Translations under genes and position numbers: made by a program
Shown here: piece after piece, positions 50,628 to 63,442 of the stretch
Numbering within the stretch: the stretch's first letter is position 1
How the letters are laid out: every line of letters begins with the position of its first letter
Notes under the pieces: model-generated
Database searches by the model: none
Told to the model about the DNA's origin: nothing
What the model saw: only the letters and a program-made list of their open reading frames with translations
Origin: Paramecium tetraurelia
Taxonomy: Eukaryota; Ciliophora; Oligohymenophorea; Peniculida; Parameciidae
Assembly (NCBI RefSeq): GCF_000165425.1
Contig: NW_001799032.1
Coordinates: forward strand, 1 to 64,000
DNA: 64,000 bases
Direction of reading: 5' to 3'

Positions 50628-53600
50628 ATGAATTAAAAGATTACATCATCTTTGATAGTATTCTTAATTTGTCTTTCAATTGTGAATGCCAAGTCAACGG
50701 GGTGCTGTAATAATACATCTTATTATCTTTAGCTTCAAAAGTGGAGCAGTTGCAACTATTTCCCACGAAAGGTGAAAAATTGCGAATCAATCTACATGAT
50801 AATCTATTTGAGGGAGAGGATCTCACATATGAGTTGCAAGACACATATTTTAAATTAATTAATCCTGTACAAAATACCGGAGGCAGCTCAACTCATTATA
50901 AACGTATATTGACATGTTAATTATCTAGCTGCATCGAACATCAGGGCAGCAAAGCCATATCACACAAAAAAAATGCAATCTTGGTTGAATTCATTTGTAT
51001 TCTTGGACCAAAACGCACTGGAAGTGTCCATTTAATATTCAGAGGGGTAATTGTTAATGTAGAATTTAGAACTGCCTTGGACAAAATTCCAACTCCAGGT
51101 TTCGGGACCAAAGTAGTTATTGCAAATGTGGTCGATAATCTAGAGTGTTATGACGTAGAATACATTGATAACGATAAATTTATAGTGGATTGTCAAAAGG
51201 AAGTCACAGAGAAGTTAATCAAAAAATAAATTGATGTGTTCTATATTTACTCAAAACAATCATAAAAAGTGACATCGTTTGAAGATGAAGCATCAGTCAA
51301 AATCTACAATTAAAGACGTATAGGGTTATATTACTCAACCAGTGCATTAGGAAAGGAAACTACTTACATTGTGAGAGTTACACCAACCTATTCGTTGGAC
51401 CCAAATGAATAACTCTCTGGAAATTCAATCGTATAAGTTTACACATTGAGTGACAACTACTAACCCTTGCCTCGTCCATATATTCTAGACAATGTGACTA
51501 TGGCATTTCTATTAGGCAAAACTGATGTAGAACTTTCAATTGTGGATTTCGAAATGACATACAATGGATACATTTTCCTATTGGATGCCCAATACGGTCT
51601 CTTTGTGGTCAAATTCTAACCAACTGGAAAGTGGGAATTATTTGCACAAGCCGACTTTTAATTAGGCAGATCCTTTGCTTTCGATATCGATTATGAACAC
51701 AAAAAAGATGGCTCAGAACTTGGCGTAGTTGCAGTTCTTGGATACAACTTCTTCGCTATTTTGGATACAGAAAAATCTTATGTTCACAACCTTCCATTTA
51801 TGTAGTTGGATTACCCAGCCACTATTAAAATATCATAAGACAATATCATAGTAAGAAGTGACAAGTAGGTTTATTTCTATAAACTTGATGTGGATACTGA
51901 CACCATCTACCTAAACTATAAGGTGGACATTCCTTCCACTGATGTCTTATTGGTGAATCCATAAGAACCAGATCTGATCCAAATTAGTACTTAAAGTTCA
52001 AACAGATACACTATTTCCAATGGTTATTTAGCATACAACGGAAGTGATAAGGTCTAAGACAAGAAGGTGGTTGCTATCAAGGCCAAAGCTCCAAATAAAT
52101 AAGAATGCTAAGTCTTCCTTTCATATCAAATTATTGAAGATAATGAAAATTGGATTTATCAATTGTTTGATAAACCTGTGCCTTTCCCAAATGTGATTGC
52201 TGATGGGGAAACTGATTAAGTTTTGAAAAAATTAGCATCTGGACCAAATCTCTAATATAGATTAGTTAAACCAACTTAATTGGAAGCCACAAATATCAAA
52301 GCCACCATTAGATCAAGAGTTGAATTAAGTCTAAATCAAGAGCTACCCAAAAATGTAATTTATGCAGAGATTGTATCAACAGAAGACGATACTCAATTCT
52401 ATTAAGTTTTGTAGACTCAGGATTTGAAGGTTCAAATCTTAAATTGTGTTCACAATTCTATTTATGTTGAAGATGCATTTTGTGAACTCTTAGTAGCAGA
52501 TATAGGAATCTCAAGCAAAGTCAGTAAACAGAACTTCTCCATTTGGAACAGACAGGGCATAATATATTTCATGTACATCAGTGAGTAATACAATGTTGTG
52601 ATTCGAGCAATTCATAATGGTGCAATAACTCCAGTGAAGACTATATCATTGGATTCTACAGACACAGCAAACAAGATTTAAAGTATTTTAAATTGTGGAG
52701 ATTATCTTTTGGTTCATAAGGCCAATAATGAAATCGTAACATTCTTAATTTACAGACCAGAACTATTCGCACTCACAACTTTAAACAAGAATTCCTTCTC
52801 ACAATATGGTTACAATGAAGAATGGGAACCAAAAGCACTCTTCACAAATAAAAAGTTGCATCCAAATATTCTGTTCATCTTACACAAAAATCATATCTTG
52901 ATGTTGGATACAGATTATGGAATGTTTTCATTCATTAAAACCATTCCAATTACTCCAAATCTAGATTATTCAATTGCTATTGGATAAAGTACATTCTTTG
53001 TTGTCCAAGGAAAATCAGCTCAAGATGTCTATGATGCTTAAATCTATGAATACAACTTTGCAGAAATCAATCATGTCTATTTGTAGAAGAAATTGTACTT
53101 GTATTGGTATGACATATCTACTCCATTGAACGTTGATTTCAGCGAGGAAACTGGTAATTTGTTTGTCAGAGGAGTCTGTCTATATTGCAGTAAATCCTTT
53201 ATCTTGGTATTCAAACCCAACACTCCTCAACACGAGGCCTTGGTCTAAGCTTGGGATATTGCTGATGTCGTTATTCCAGAGACAAAATCCATCTTGATTG
53301 CTGCTAATGGATTCAAATAAAACTATTTATACTTGAATGTTGAAGGTGAACAATCAATCTTTGCAGTTTACGATCAAACCACAATGACTGTTGAATCATT
53401 CATCGATTCGACTATTTATTAGGATACATATTCATTGAATTTCTAGATCAGAAACTACAATTTCCAAGGTAAACCTGAAAAGTTTAACACTGTCGATATC
53501 ACTTAAGATGTTACCACCATTAGTACTTTAACCTAAATCAATTTGGATGAAAATGCCTTCCCTTATTCAAAATCAGGAATACAGATCTTTTCAACTGATG

Positions 53601-56600
53601 ATTAGGCTACTTTTGATTTGGGTCAAGGTTGGTACTCTGGTTAAATTGGAGATTTCGAAATTGATTGCGATCAGTGCGAAACCAATGTTGAATTGTAAAG
53701 CACTGTTGATTTACTCAATCCAAAGATCTTTAATGGTTATGAGATTAGAGATCATGTCAAATACAATGATAAGTTTAATATCATGTAAGCCACAACTGGA
53801 TTGATATTTGTTAATCCTGACAACTCATTGGCCTCAGTCTATGATTTCGATCTCCCCAATTTCGAATATCAATGCTATTAAGCCACTGTTTCTGAAGACA
53901 AAATGGTTGTTTACTCATTGTGTAATGATGGAACTGAATTCACTGTTTATGCCACCGGATGCTTTTCCATCACTGGCTGCTCTCCATTGGGTGAAAAATT
54001 CAAACTCGGAGTAGCTTCAAAAATTCAAGTAGTATCCAATGAACTCTTGGTTGTTTTGCACACTGATGCCGATCATCCAGAACTTATTTAGGATGGCAAA
54101 ATCGTTCTATATAGAATTGCTATGGGATTAGACAACTGGAAACTTGAAGTCATTGAAATCATCGATTTGAATTATCTTAATTCTGTATTGGCAACTCCAT
54201 TGGAGGATTTCAAACCAGCTGATTTCTAAGTGGTTAAACAAAAATCCATATCAAATGGCAAATATTCTTATAAATTGTTCATCAGTGATGCAACTAGTGG
54301 TTTCATTTTTATGGATTTCTCATTTTCGGAATTACCTGAATATTAGTTCTTGTCCATTGAATCCCTCAACCTCCACGAATATTTAAATAGGCAAGTCGGT
54401 CAATACACACTCCCAACAACTAAATTCTTATCATTCCAATTCGTTTGGGATCCGATCTACGAATGGAGTTCAGACGAATTGAGAGTCTACCCTCTGATTT
54501 TGACATCTGATGTCTCATAATACGGGTTCAAGTTTGTCTTCTCTGCTCAACCTACCTCCAATACCTTACTCAACATTAAAGCCTTATCTGCTGTCATAGT
54601 CAAATATGGAGACTGGACTCCAATGAATAAACTAGCCATCCAAAATCAGAACTTACAATTAGCCATTCCATATTATTAAAAAGATTAAATTGTTGTAGCC
54701 GTCTATAATATAGATATAATTATAGAAAATCCATTCGCTACAGTTGTTCCCACAATTAGTGTTGGCACCTATGAAGTATACTATTCAGAAGGTCAGTGGT
54801 TAAGCCCATTAAATCTAGCTGTGTTCTTTTCCAAAAAGGGTTCAATTCTTTTTGTATCCCAATTGTAAGGACCCCTTTAAAGTTACGGAATCTATAAATC
54901 ACCAATTTTAACATTGAAAAACCAAGACAGAGACTTAAAGAGCTAAGATATTACACTTTTTGTGAAGAATAACTTTTATGAAAACTATTTAACATTCAAA
55001 TTGTATGTGCAAGAAGTTGATAATCATGAATGTACTGCAAAAATCACAAATCTCCAAATTTACCCATCTACAGGCGAAGTTTTAACATGGAATTTGTCAT
55101 AAAATATTTTCGATGGTGTTTCTTTGAAATATCATTAAGAAGACACTGATGATTTCACAATCATACAACCAACTACATAGATTGGATAATCGATAGATCA
55201 TAAATAAGGTAATGATATATTGTTATATAATTAGTTGCAACATAAATTGTATCTGCAAAGGCACTGTTGACTTAGAATGGGGCCTGGTCCAATCAATTTG
55301 GATTCTTAAACAAGATTGGATCCAAGTATTAAATCCTCTATTCAGACACGTAATTTTTATTTCTAAAATAGTCCTGCAATAAATGCTGCTCCATCATTTA
55401 ACCAAGTTCTTAATGTTAAGAAGATCGATGCAAATCTTAATTGCTTAGACTTCGTACAATTGTCCGTTACTAGTTTTGTTATCGATTGCTAAATCCAAAA
55501 TAATAAATTCCTAATATTGATCAAGGATACCGATGAAACCTAAACAACCCCAATTGCAAACACTTAATTAAATAGAGCTTTAGGTACATACAAGATTAAC
55601 GATTTACAATTTGTCGTAAGAGTTACATTATCTATCACAAATGATGGACAATTAGCCAATGATTCATTTGTCGAACTATTCTAATATGCCAGTGGTTAAT
55701 TACAAGCCAAGTAAACCTTAGACAAATCTAAATTATCTACTATCTATGGAAAATAAATTGATGAATTGAATATCGTTGATTTCAAGATTGGATTAAATGG
55801 ATCGATTTATTTGTTAGATGCCAAGCTGGGAATCTTTGTTGTTAACTATGATATAGATTGGAAGTTCCAAAAATTGATCACATTTAGATTTGGTCAAACC
55901 TTTGCATTCGACAGAACCATACTCGAAAATAAAGAGGAAGCATTTGTAGTTTAAGGATATAATTACTACATAGTAATTGATTCTAATGGACAAACCAAAA
56001 AGGTGTAAGATTTGTAATTCAATACCATCACCTACCCCTAATCCATATCAGCAAGTGCCAACTTCGTTTTTGTCAAGCATTAATCATCTTTATATGTCTA
56101 TCACTCTGATGACTCTAACACTGGCTTGATCGATTTAATTGAATCACCCAATCTTACTGCTATTGTTAATCCATTTATTCAAGAAATCGTAACACTTTCT
56201 CTTCAATCCTCTGCCAGATGGAACATAAGCTTAGGATCACTGAAATTCAATGGAGTTAATCAAGCATCTTAAGGATTCAAAGACTTAACCATAATAGCCA
56301 CCTCATAACATAAATTGACATGTTCCACCAGGATCTAATATCAAGTGATTGAAAGTAGCAGTAAAGCTCCAATCAAGAAAAATAAGTCGGATCAACCATT
56401 CCCATAAGTTTTCGATGATATCTTTGAATAGTTCTAATTGGGTAATCTAATTTCGGGTCCAAATCTTGAATACAGCTTATCATTACCAAAAACGCCACTT
56501 GATTTCAGTGCTTAAGTTGTCTAAAACAGAGAAATATAAGTTTCAAATTGGCCCAAGACACCTTTATATAGTACTGAATTGGTTGGAAATGATAGAGAAA

Positions 56601-59600
56601 CTTTGTTCCAAATTTTCCAGACATAAGATAAGAAGTTAACAATTTCAATTTGTGTTTTGACTGATCATATTAAATATGTTTGCTAAGATTATGGAAATGT
56701 TTAGCTTTAAGAAAAAATATCTGATCAACTATTCAGTATATGGTAAGATAGCGACAACATTGTGAGATTCATTACCATTTCAACCTCATATAAAGTAACA
56801 AGTTATCTAGCTCCAGACGGTATTGTCATTGAAGACAAAACAATATCATTCGAAGAAAAGGAGGGTTAATAAATAGTAAGTATCTTAAATTAAGGAGAAT
56901 ACTTATTTATATTATAAAAGAACGGAGTATTAAATAGTTATTAAAGCGAAAAATTCAGCTTTGTTAATCAGATAACTGGAAATGCTTTGATTGGATATGG
57001 TGGATAATGGAAGCCAATTAAATTGTATGGTAATAGAATGTTAAAATCAAACATTGTATTTGTTTAAAATGAAAACAATATTGCTCTAATTAATTACATT
57101 AACACAGAATTCATTTTCGTTAAACAAATGGATTATACTTAAAATACTGAAATCCACATTTCAGCCGCTAAAGATTCATTCTTTTTTGCAAACGATAAGG
57201 AAATATTGGAATACAATTATTCAAACCTTTTGAACATTTTCAAATCAAAGACAGTTGAATTATTTGGATACACTATTGCTACTCCATTGACTGTTACATC
57301 TTAATTATCAACTGGTAATCTAGTCATTAAAACATCCAAAGCATAAGATATCTATTTAAATATATTTAGACCATCCCTTACATAGCATGATACATTCTAT
57401 TTAGCATTTAAATTAAATGGTGTTAAATAAGGAGATCCATTTTAATTGTCTTTAGGAGGTTCTCTATACATCATAACTCTTGCAAATGGAGAAAAGATTC
57501 AATAATTAAACTTTATTTTATTGAACCCTGAATTAATTGTTATCCCAATCAAAAAGCTTTAGAAATTTGTTTCAAACTTCCATGTTATAATGGATATTAT
57601 GAATGGGGATGACTAAACTTAAAAAGTGCATTATGAGTAAGATATAAAAGTAGCTAATACATTCACAAGTTTGATAGTTAATGATGAAGAATATTTAAAA
57701 TCAATCGAAATAAATGAAAATGATGGAAAAACTGAAGTAGCCATTAGATCTGATTGGATTGGAGGTTAAATAATAAGTACAGAATTGTCTTAGTAATCAA
57801 TCACTGATGACATAACACTTTTACCTTTTGTAAGCCAAGATTAGGCAGTCTTAATGGATTATTCAATTTATGATGTTGCTAAACCTTAGGCTGTCACCTT
57901 TTTGCAAGCTTCAAACACAGTTTTGTCATTCAAGGGAGACGACTTGAAAAATGCTCAGCCTGTTTTGACAAAATTGTCGGAGCACTATAAATGCTTCAGA
58001 TTAGAAGCCGATAGCACAAGACTTTATTCTGTTTGTAATAATGGTGTAGAAGATTAAATTTAAGTGGCTACTTGTGATGATAAATAGAAATGTTAAAGAG
58101 AAAATGCTTACATCTCAGCTCCATTCGCAACTTAAATTGCTGCTTTGGCTTAAGATGTTATTGTTGTTCTTCATACTGATTCATTGAATCCTGAAAACTA
58201 TGATGGATATATTACAATTAGAAAATTAGTATAAACTGATGGAATCTGGTCATCCACTACATTATTAACCATTGATTATGACTTCATTAAATAGAAATTT
58301 GGAGCATAAGCACCTAAATAGTTTAGACCATCTTCATTTATCCATTCACCAACAGGAAACAGTGTATCTCTCTACTATTTATAATTGATTATTACTGATA
58401 GCGTTAATGGTTTATTGTTTGTAGATTTAACTCTTTCAAAGACAACTTCAGAATTGTAGTATCAATTTTCAGAATATAAACTTTTGAAAGATTGGCTAAA
58501 TATTGATCAATATGCTACTGATGATACTCATTATTATTAAGCCTAAATTGTAACATCATAAGTTGAATATCCTACCAAAAAAACATTAAAATTAGCTCTT
58601 GTAACTGACATTTCATCCTCATATGTTTTTGAATTAGTTTTTGCAATTCAAGCCAATGTTTCTTGTAAACTAAGCACAATAAGAACTATTTTTGTTTTGA
58701 ATAGATATGGTAATTTCAAGGCATTGAACTATGTTTCAGCCTCATCATCCTCAATAGCAATCCCCTATGTTAATAACCTAGAGGTGATCATTGGAGTTTA
58801 TAAGATTCCAACTGATCTATAGAATGGTGCAGTTTAAACTATATAGGGATCTCACACATTTGCTCACTTTAAGAAATAAATCACTCCTCAAGATTTCTTA
58901 ATTTATAATACAGACAGTCTATTCTTGACAAGTACTACATAAATGGGAGTCTATCAAAATTAAGTTAGATATCAGTAAGTATTGAAATTCGGAGAACCTA
59001 AAAACTTGCATAATCAAAAGTTGACTTTGACATTTTAGAATGATTTTAGAAGAGTAGTCAGAACTATAGATTTATCCATAATACCTGTAAATAAGGATGA
59101 ATGCAAAACCAAGTTGACAGATCTTAAGATTTACCCATCCCAAGGCGAAGTTATGCAATGGGCATTGACTTAAAACTTCTTCGATGGTGTTTCTCTGAAA
59201 TATAGTGTAGACTAAGCTGACTTTTCAGTAGTTTAACCATTGACTTAGGTTGGATAATCAGTTAATCATATATAAGGTAAGGATATATTATTATATAATT
59301 AGTTGCAACATAAATTGTATCTGCAAAGGCACTTTTGACTTAGAATGGAGCCTGGTCCAATCAATTTGGATTCTTAAATAACGATGGATTAAAATATTCA
59401 ATTTACTATTCAGACACGTAATTTATTTTTCTAAAATAGTCCTGCAATAAATGGAGCTCCATCTTTTAACCAAGTCCTTAACATTAAGAAAATGGTAGAG
59501 CATTCCATTTGCGGAGACTTTGTGTAGCTATCTAAAACTGAATTTGTTGTTGATTGTTAAATTAATGATAATAAAAATTTAATTTACCTAAATGGAAATA

Positions 59601-62600
59601 TTGAATTAAATACAATTATGATTGAAGATACTTTAATGAAAAGATTATTAGGATCATATCAAATCAAGGAAGTGAAATATGTTGTAAGAGTTGCATTGTC
59701 AATCACAAGCGAAGGTTAGTTGGCTCATAAATCATACGTGGAATTGTTTTAAATATAAAATGATGGCCCTATACATTTAGCAACATTAGATAAAGCTAAA
59801 TTAGCTGAAATTACTTTCAAGTAAATAGATGAATTGAATATCGTCGATTTCAAGATTGGATTAAATGGATAAATTTACTTATTAGATGCTAAGATGGGAA
59901 TCTTTGTTGTATATTTCGATAAAGTTTGGAAATTCTCAAGATTTATTGAACAAAAGTTTGGCTAAGCCTTTGCATTCGATAGAGCCGTGCTTAGTAATAA
60001 ATAGGAAATATTTGCAATCAAGGGATACAATTACTATGGAATAATTAATAAAGATGGAAAGATAATAAAAATATAGGATCTTCCTTTTGCTAGTGTGACA
60101 TATCCTTAACAGATTAGATTAAGTGGCAAATATGTGTTTTTACAAAATCAAGGAAATCTCTACATCTACCATTCTGATGAGAATAATACTGGTCTTATCG
60201 ACATTGTAAATCTGACAAACTCAGCAGGAATCGTAAATCCTAATAGTTAAGAAATAGTAACTGTTTCATTAACATCCTCATCAGCTTGGAGCTTTAGTTT
60301 GGGATCCTTGAAATTCAATGGAAATGCATAAGCAAGTACTAATTTCAAAGCTGTGACAATTTAAGCCAAATCTTAACACAATCAAATGTGTTATTCTAGA
60401 ATTTACTATCAAGTATTGGCAAGCAATAGTGAGACTATCTACAAAAAGGTTGAGACTGAAACACCATTCCCTAATGTTTTAGATGAGAATGATGAACAAA
60501 TTAAGTTAGGAAGTTTGGTATCAGGTCCAAATTTGATATATGAAATTGTTCAACCAAAATCACCATTTGCCTCAAGGTTGAATCAATTTTTAGGTGTTGC
60601 TGCAGACCCAGATTTCGATGTGAACGCTCAAATTGCACATTAGAGATCTATTCAAGTTACTAACTGGCCAAAGAAAGCATTGTATTAGACATCCTTAGTT
60701 GCGAATAATTAAGAGACTCTTTTCTAAGTTTTCTAATAAGAAGACAAGAAGCTTATTATTTATTCTTGTGAATTGGTTGATCACGTAAAATATGAGTGCA
60801 AGGAGTATGGTAATTTGTAAGTGCAAGTGCAATTATCAGATTAGATCTTCAGCATATGGTAAGATTCTGATAATGTCGTTCGTTTCATTACATTGGATAC
60901 ACCATTTATCATTAAATTCTTGGAAATTAAGAATAATAAGACTGTTTAATATGGATCAATCAAATTAAATGAAGCAGAAGAGAAGGATGAATTAAAAGCA
61001 GTAGCATTCTAAAATCAAGGAGAAAATCTGTTTGTAATTTAGGAGAGTGGAGTTTTATCATCATATTCTACTGAGTCTTTCTTAATTATCAACTCAATTA
61101 CAGGCTAAAACTTGATTGGATTCTAAGGAGAATGGAAACCTATTAAATTATACGGAAATAGAATTTTAAGACAAAATGTTATTCTTGTTCAAAATGAGAA
61201 TAATGTCGTGATTATCAACTACTAACACCAAGAATTCATTTATGGATCTAACATTGCCTATACCAAAGGCAACTAAATATACATAGCCTAAGCTACTAAT
61301 TCATTGTTCCTTGTCAATAACAAAGACTTAAGTGAATACAATTACGAATAAGTTAACAATGTTTTCAAACAAAAGACTGTAGAACTATTTGGATATCAAA
61401 TCACACAACCTTTGAGTGTCTCTTCACACTTAAAAACAGGTATTTTGGTTGTTAGAACTACAAAGAATGAAAATGTTTACTTGAATATTTACAAACCAGA
61501 TCAATTACAACACGAGACATTCTATTTGGCTGTTAAGATTAATGGCAAGGTAGATGATGCATTTACATTATCTGTAAGTGGATCAGACCCAGTAGGATCA
61601 GCTTACATAGTTGCCTTAGCCAATGGCGAAGCTGTTTAATAATTGGAATTTGTTGTACTTGATCCAGAATTGATTCTTATACCCAATAAATAAAAACAAA
61701 AGTATCTTACTGATTATGAAGTTTCAATCAATGTTAAGAATGCTGATTCATAAAATAACAATATCCTTCCATTCACTTAAAAGGTCAAGGTAATCAATAC
61801 ATTCACTAGTTTAATTGTTGATGATACAAAGGCAACTTAATAAATTGAAATTGAAGCCAAGCAAAATTCAACTGCTGTCAAGTTGACAAATGGATGGATT
61901 AGTGGATAGTAGGCTTATTGTACATTAACATAAGAAAAAGCTAACGATATTGTCGTTTAATCATATCTCTACGAAACAAAGAACTCTGCATTGAAGAATT
62001 ATTAATTCAAAGACGCTTAAGCCTTCTAAAAGAATGTTATCTTTTAAGCTATGAATAACGTACTCTTAATGAAAGACAACAAATTAGAAGAAAGCACACC
62101 TCTTCTTGAGGCATTAGGTCAAGAATATGATTGCTTCAGATTAACATCTTTTGAAAAGTCAATATATTCTGTTTGTAATAATGGTGTAGAAGATTAAATT
62201 TAAGTGGCTACTTGTGATGATAAATAGAAATGTTAAAGAGAAAATGCTTACATCTCAGCTCCATTCGCAACTTAAATTGCTGCTTTGGCATAAGATATTA
62301 TTGTTGTTCTTCATACTGATTCATTGAATCCTGAAAACTATGATGGATATATTACAATCAGAAAATTAGTATAAACTGATGGAATCTGGTCATCCACTAC
62401 ATTATTAACCATTGATTATGACTTCATTCAATAGAAGTTGGGAGCATAAGCACCTAAATAGTTTAGACCATCTTCATTTGTTCATTCATTAACTCATTCT
62501 GATGATAACTCACTTTCAGTTTAATTCATTATTTCTGATAGTGTAAATGGTTTAGCCTTTATTGATTTCAGTTTCCCTAAGAATACATATGAGCCCAAAT

Positions 62601-63416
62601 ATTTATTCATGGAGTATTAGTTACTTTAAAAGTGGCTGAATGATAACAAACATTATGCTAATGATAATACACATTACTATGCTAATAAAATTGTTGAAGA
62701 ATCCATCAAGGAGAAAATCAAGAGCATCACATTAGTAGTAGTTACTGATAATTCATCATCTTATGTTTTCAATCTCTAATTTGCCATATTAGACAATTAA
62801 TCAAACAAGTTAACAAAAACAGAAGTTAAAGTGGCTTTGAATAGATACGGAACATGGAAGGCATTAAACACAGTTGCTGCCAATAAATAATCAGTTGTTG
62901 TAGCCTTTTACAATAATTCAAAAGTCGTCGTTGGTGTTTATCACATCACTGAAAATGCTATCTCTGTAATAAATGGATCATTTTCATTCACAACACAAGG
63001 AGTTTAAAAACTGGAACCAGTTGATTTCCTCCTTTATTTACAAGTAAATTTATATTTATATTTTTTAGGAATCTTCTTTGATAGCCAGCAAAGTCAGCAA
63101 GGGCTTGTAACAATATGAGATCAGGAACGATATCACTTTAAGCTTCGGAGAGAGTGCCAAGTTGGAAAACCAAACCTTAACCATAACATTTTCTAATGAT
63201 TACAGATAAGTGTCGAAATAAATTAAATTGAGTATCAAACCAGACGATGGAGGAGATGATGATGATAGCTCAGGCTCTAATGCTTGGTGGATAACCCTTG
63301 TAGTTGTTGGATCCTTAATCGTACTAGGATTAATTGGATTTTTCTTCTACAAAAAGAGAAAAGACAACGAAGAGGAATAAGAAGATTAAGACACTGGATA
63401 TGCACCTCTAAATTGA
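50628..63416 (+). CDS. giant type I membrane protein, three tandem modules (giant B)
   Basis: About 4,197 residues with eight introns (50707-50732, 50904-50928, 51047-51069, 55209-55234, 55350-55371, 59277-59302, 59418-59439, 63044-63068); the exons total exactly 12,594 nt. Signal peptide: MNQKITSSLIVFLICLSIVNA. Three modules start at about 50745, 55028 and 59098. Hallmarks recur in each: the entry motif (IYPSTGEVLTW, IYPSQGEVMQW), then 'ATQIVSAKALLTQNG', the strand GSIYLLDAKLGIFVVNY or its equivalents, and GQTFAFD-like turns. Module 1 has GCFSITGCSPLGEKF near 53960. The end is an acidic DDDDSSGSNA, one helix (WWITLVVVGSLIVLGLIGFF) and the tail YKKRKDNEEEQEDQDTGYAPLN. Same family as giant A with one more module. 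The role is unknown; a surface receptor, adhesin or coat is inferred. Confidence 0.86.
55209..55311 (+). repeat. module 2 copy of a homogenised intron/exon tract
   Basis: About 103 bp starting at a 26-nt intron and running into the following exon matches 59277-59379 in module 3 with about five differences, only two of them inside the intron. Identity extending through an intron points to exchange at the DNA level rather than protein-level selection. Confidence 0.8.
58025..58340 (+). repeat. module 2 copy of a near-identical tract (pairs with 62165-62480)
   Basis: About 316 bp match 62165-62480 at an exact offset of 4,140 bp with roughly six or seven mismatches by eye (~98% identity). The flanks diverge sharply on both sides (ACTTTATTCT versus AATATATTCT on the left, TTTATCCATTCACC versus TTTGTTCATTCATT on the right). 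This is best explained by recent gene conversion between modules of giant B. Confidence 0.85.
59277..59379 (+). repeat. module 3 copy of the homogenised intron/exon tract
   Basis: Partner of 55209-55311. The 26-nt intron and the next ~77 bp of coding sequence are nearly the same as in module 2. Confidence 0.8.
62165..62480 (+). repeat. module 3 copy of the near-identical tract (pairs with 58025-58340)
   Basis: Partner of the tract at 58025-58340. The encoded segment includes SVCNNGVEDQIQVATCDDKQ and the following cysteine-containing stretch. Confidence 0.85.
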
Positions 63417-63442
63417 GTTATACATTAAAAACATTATCAAAT

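Noticed and set aside
53547-54014. Several short plus-strand ORFs between 53547 and 54014
   Set aside because: Out-of-frame shadows of giant B, which is open through this region in a single frame that includes GCFSITGCSPLGEKF.
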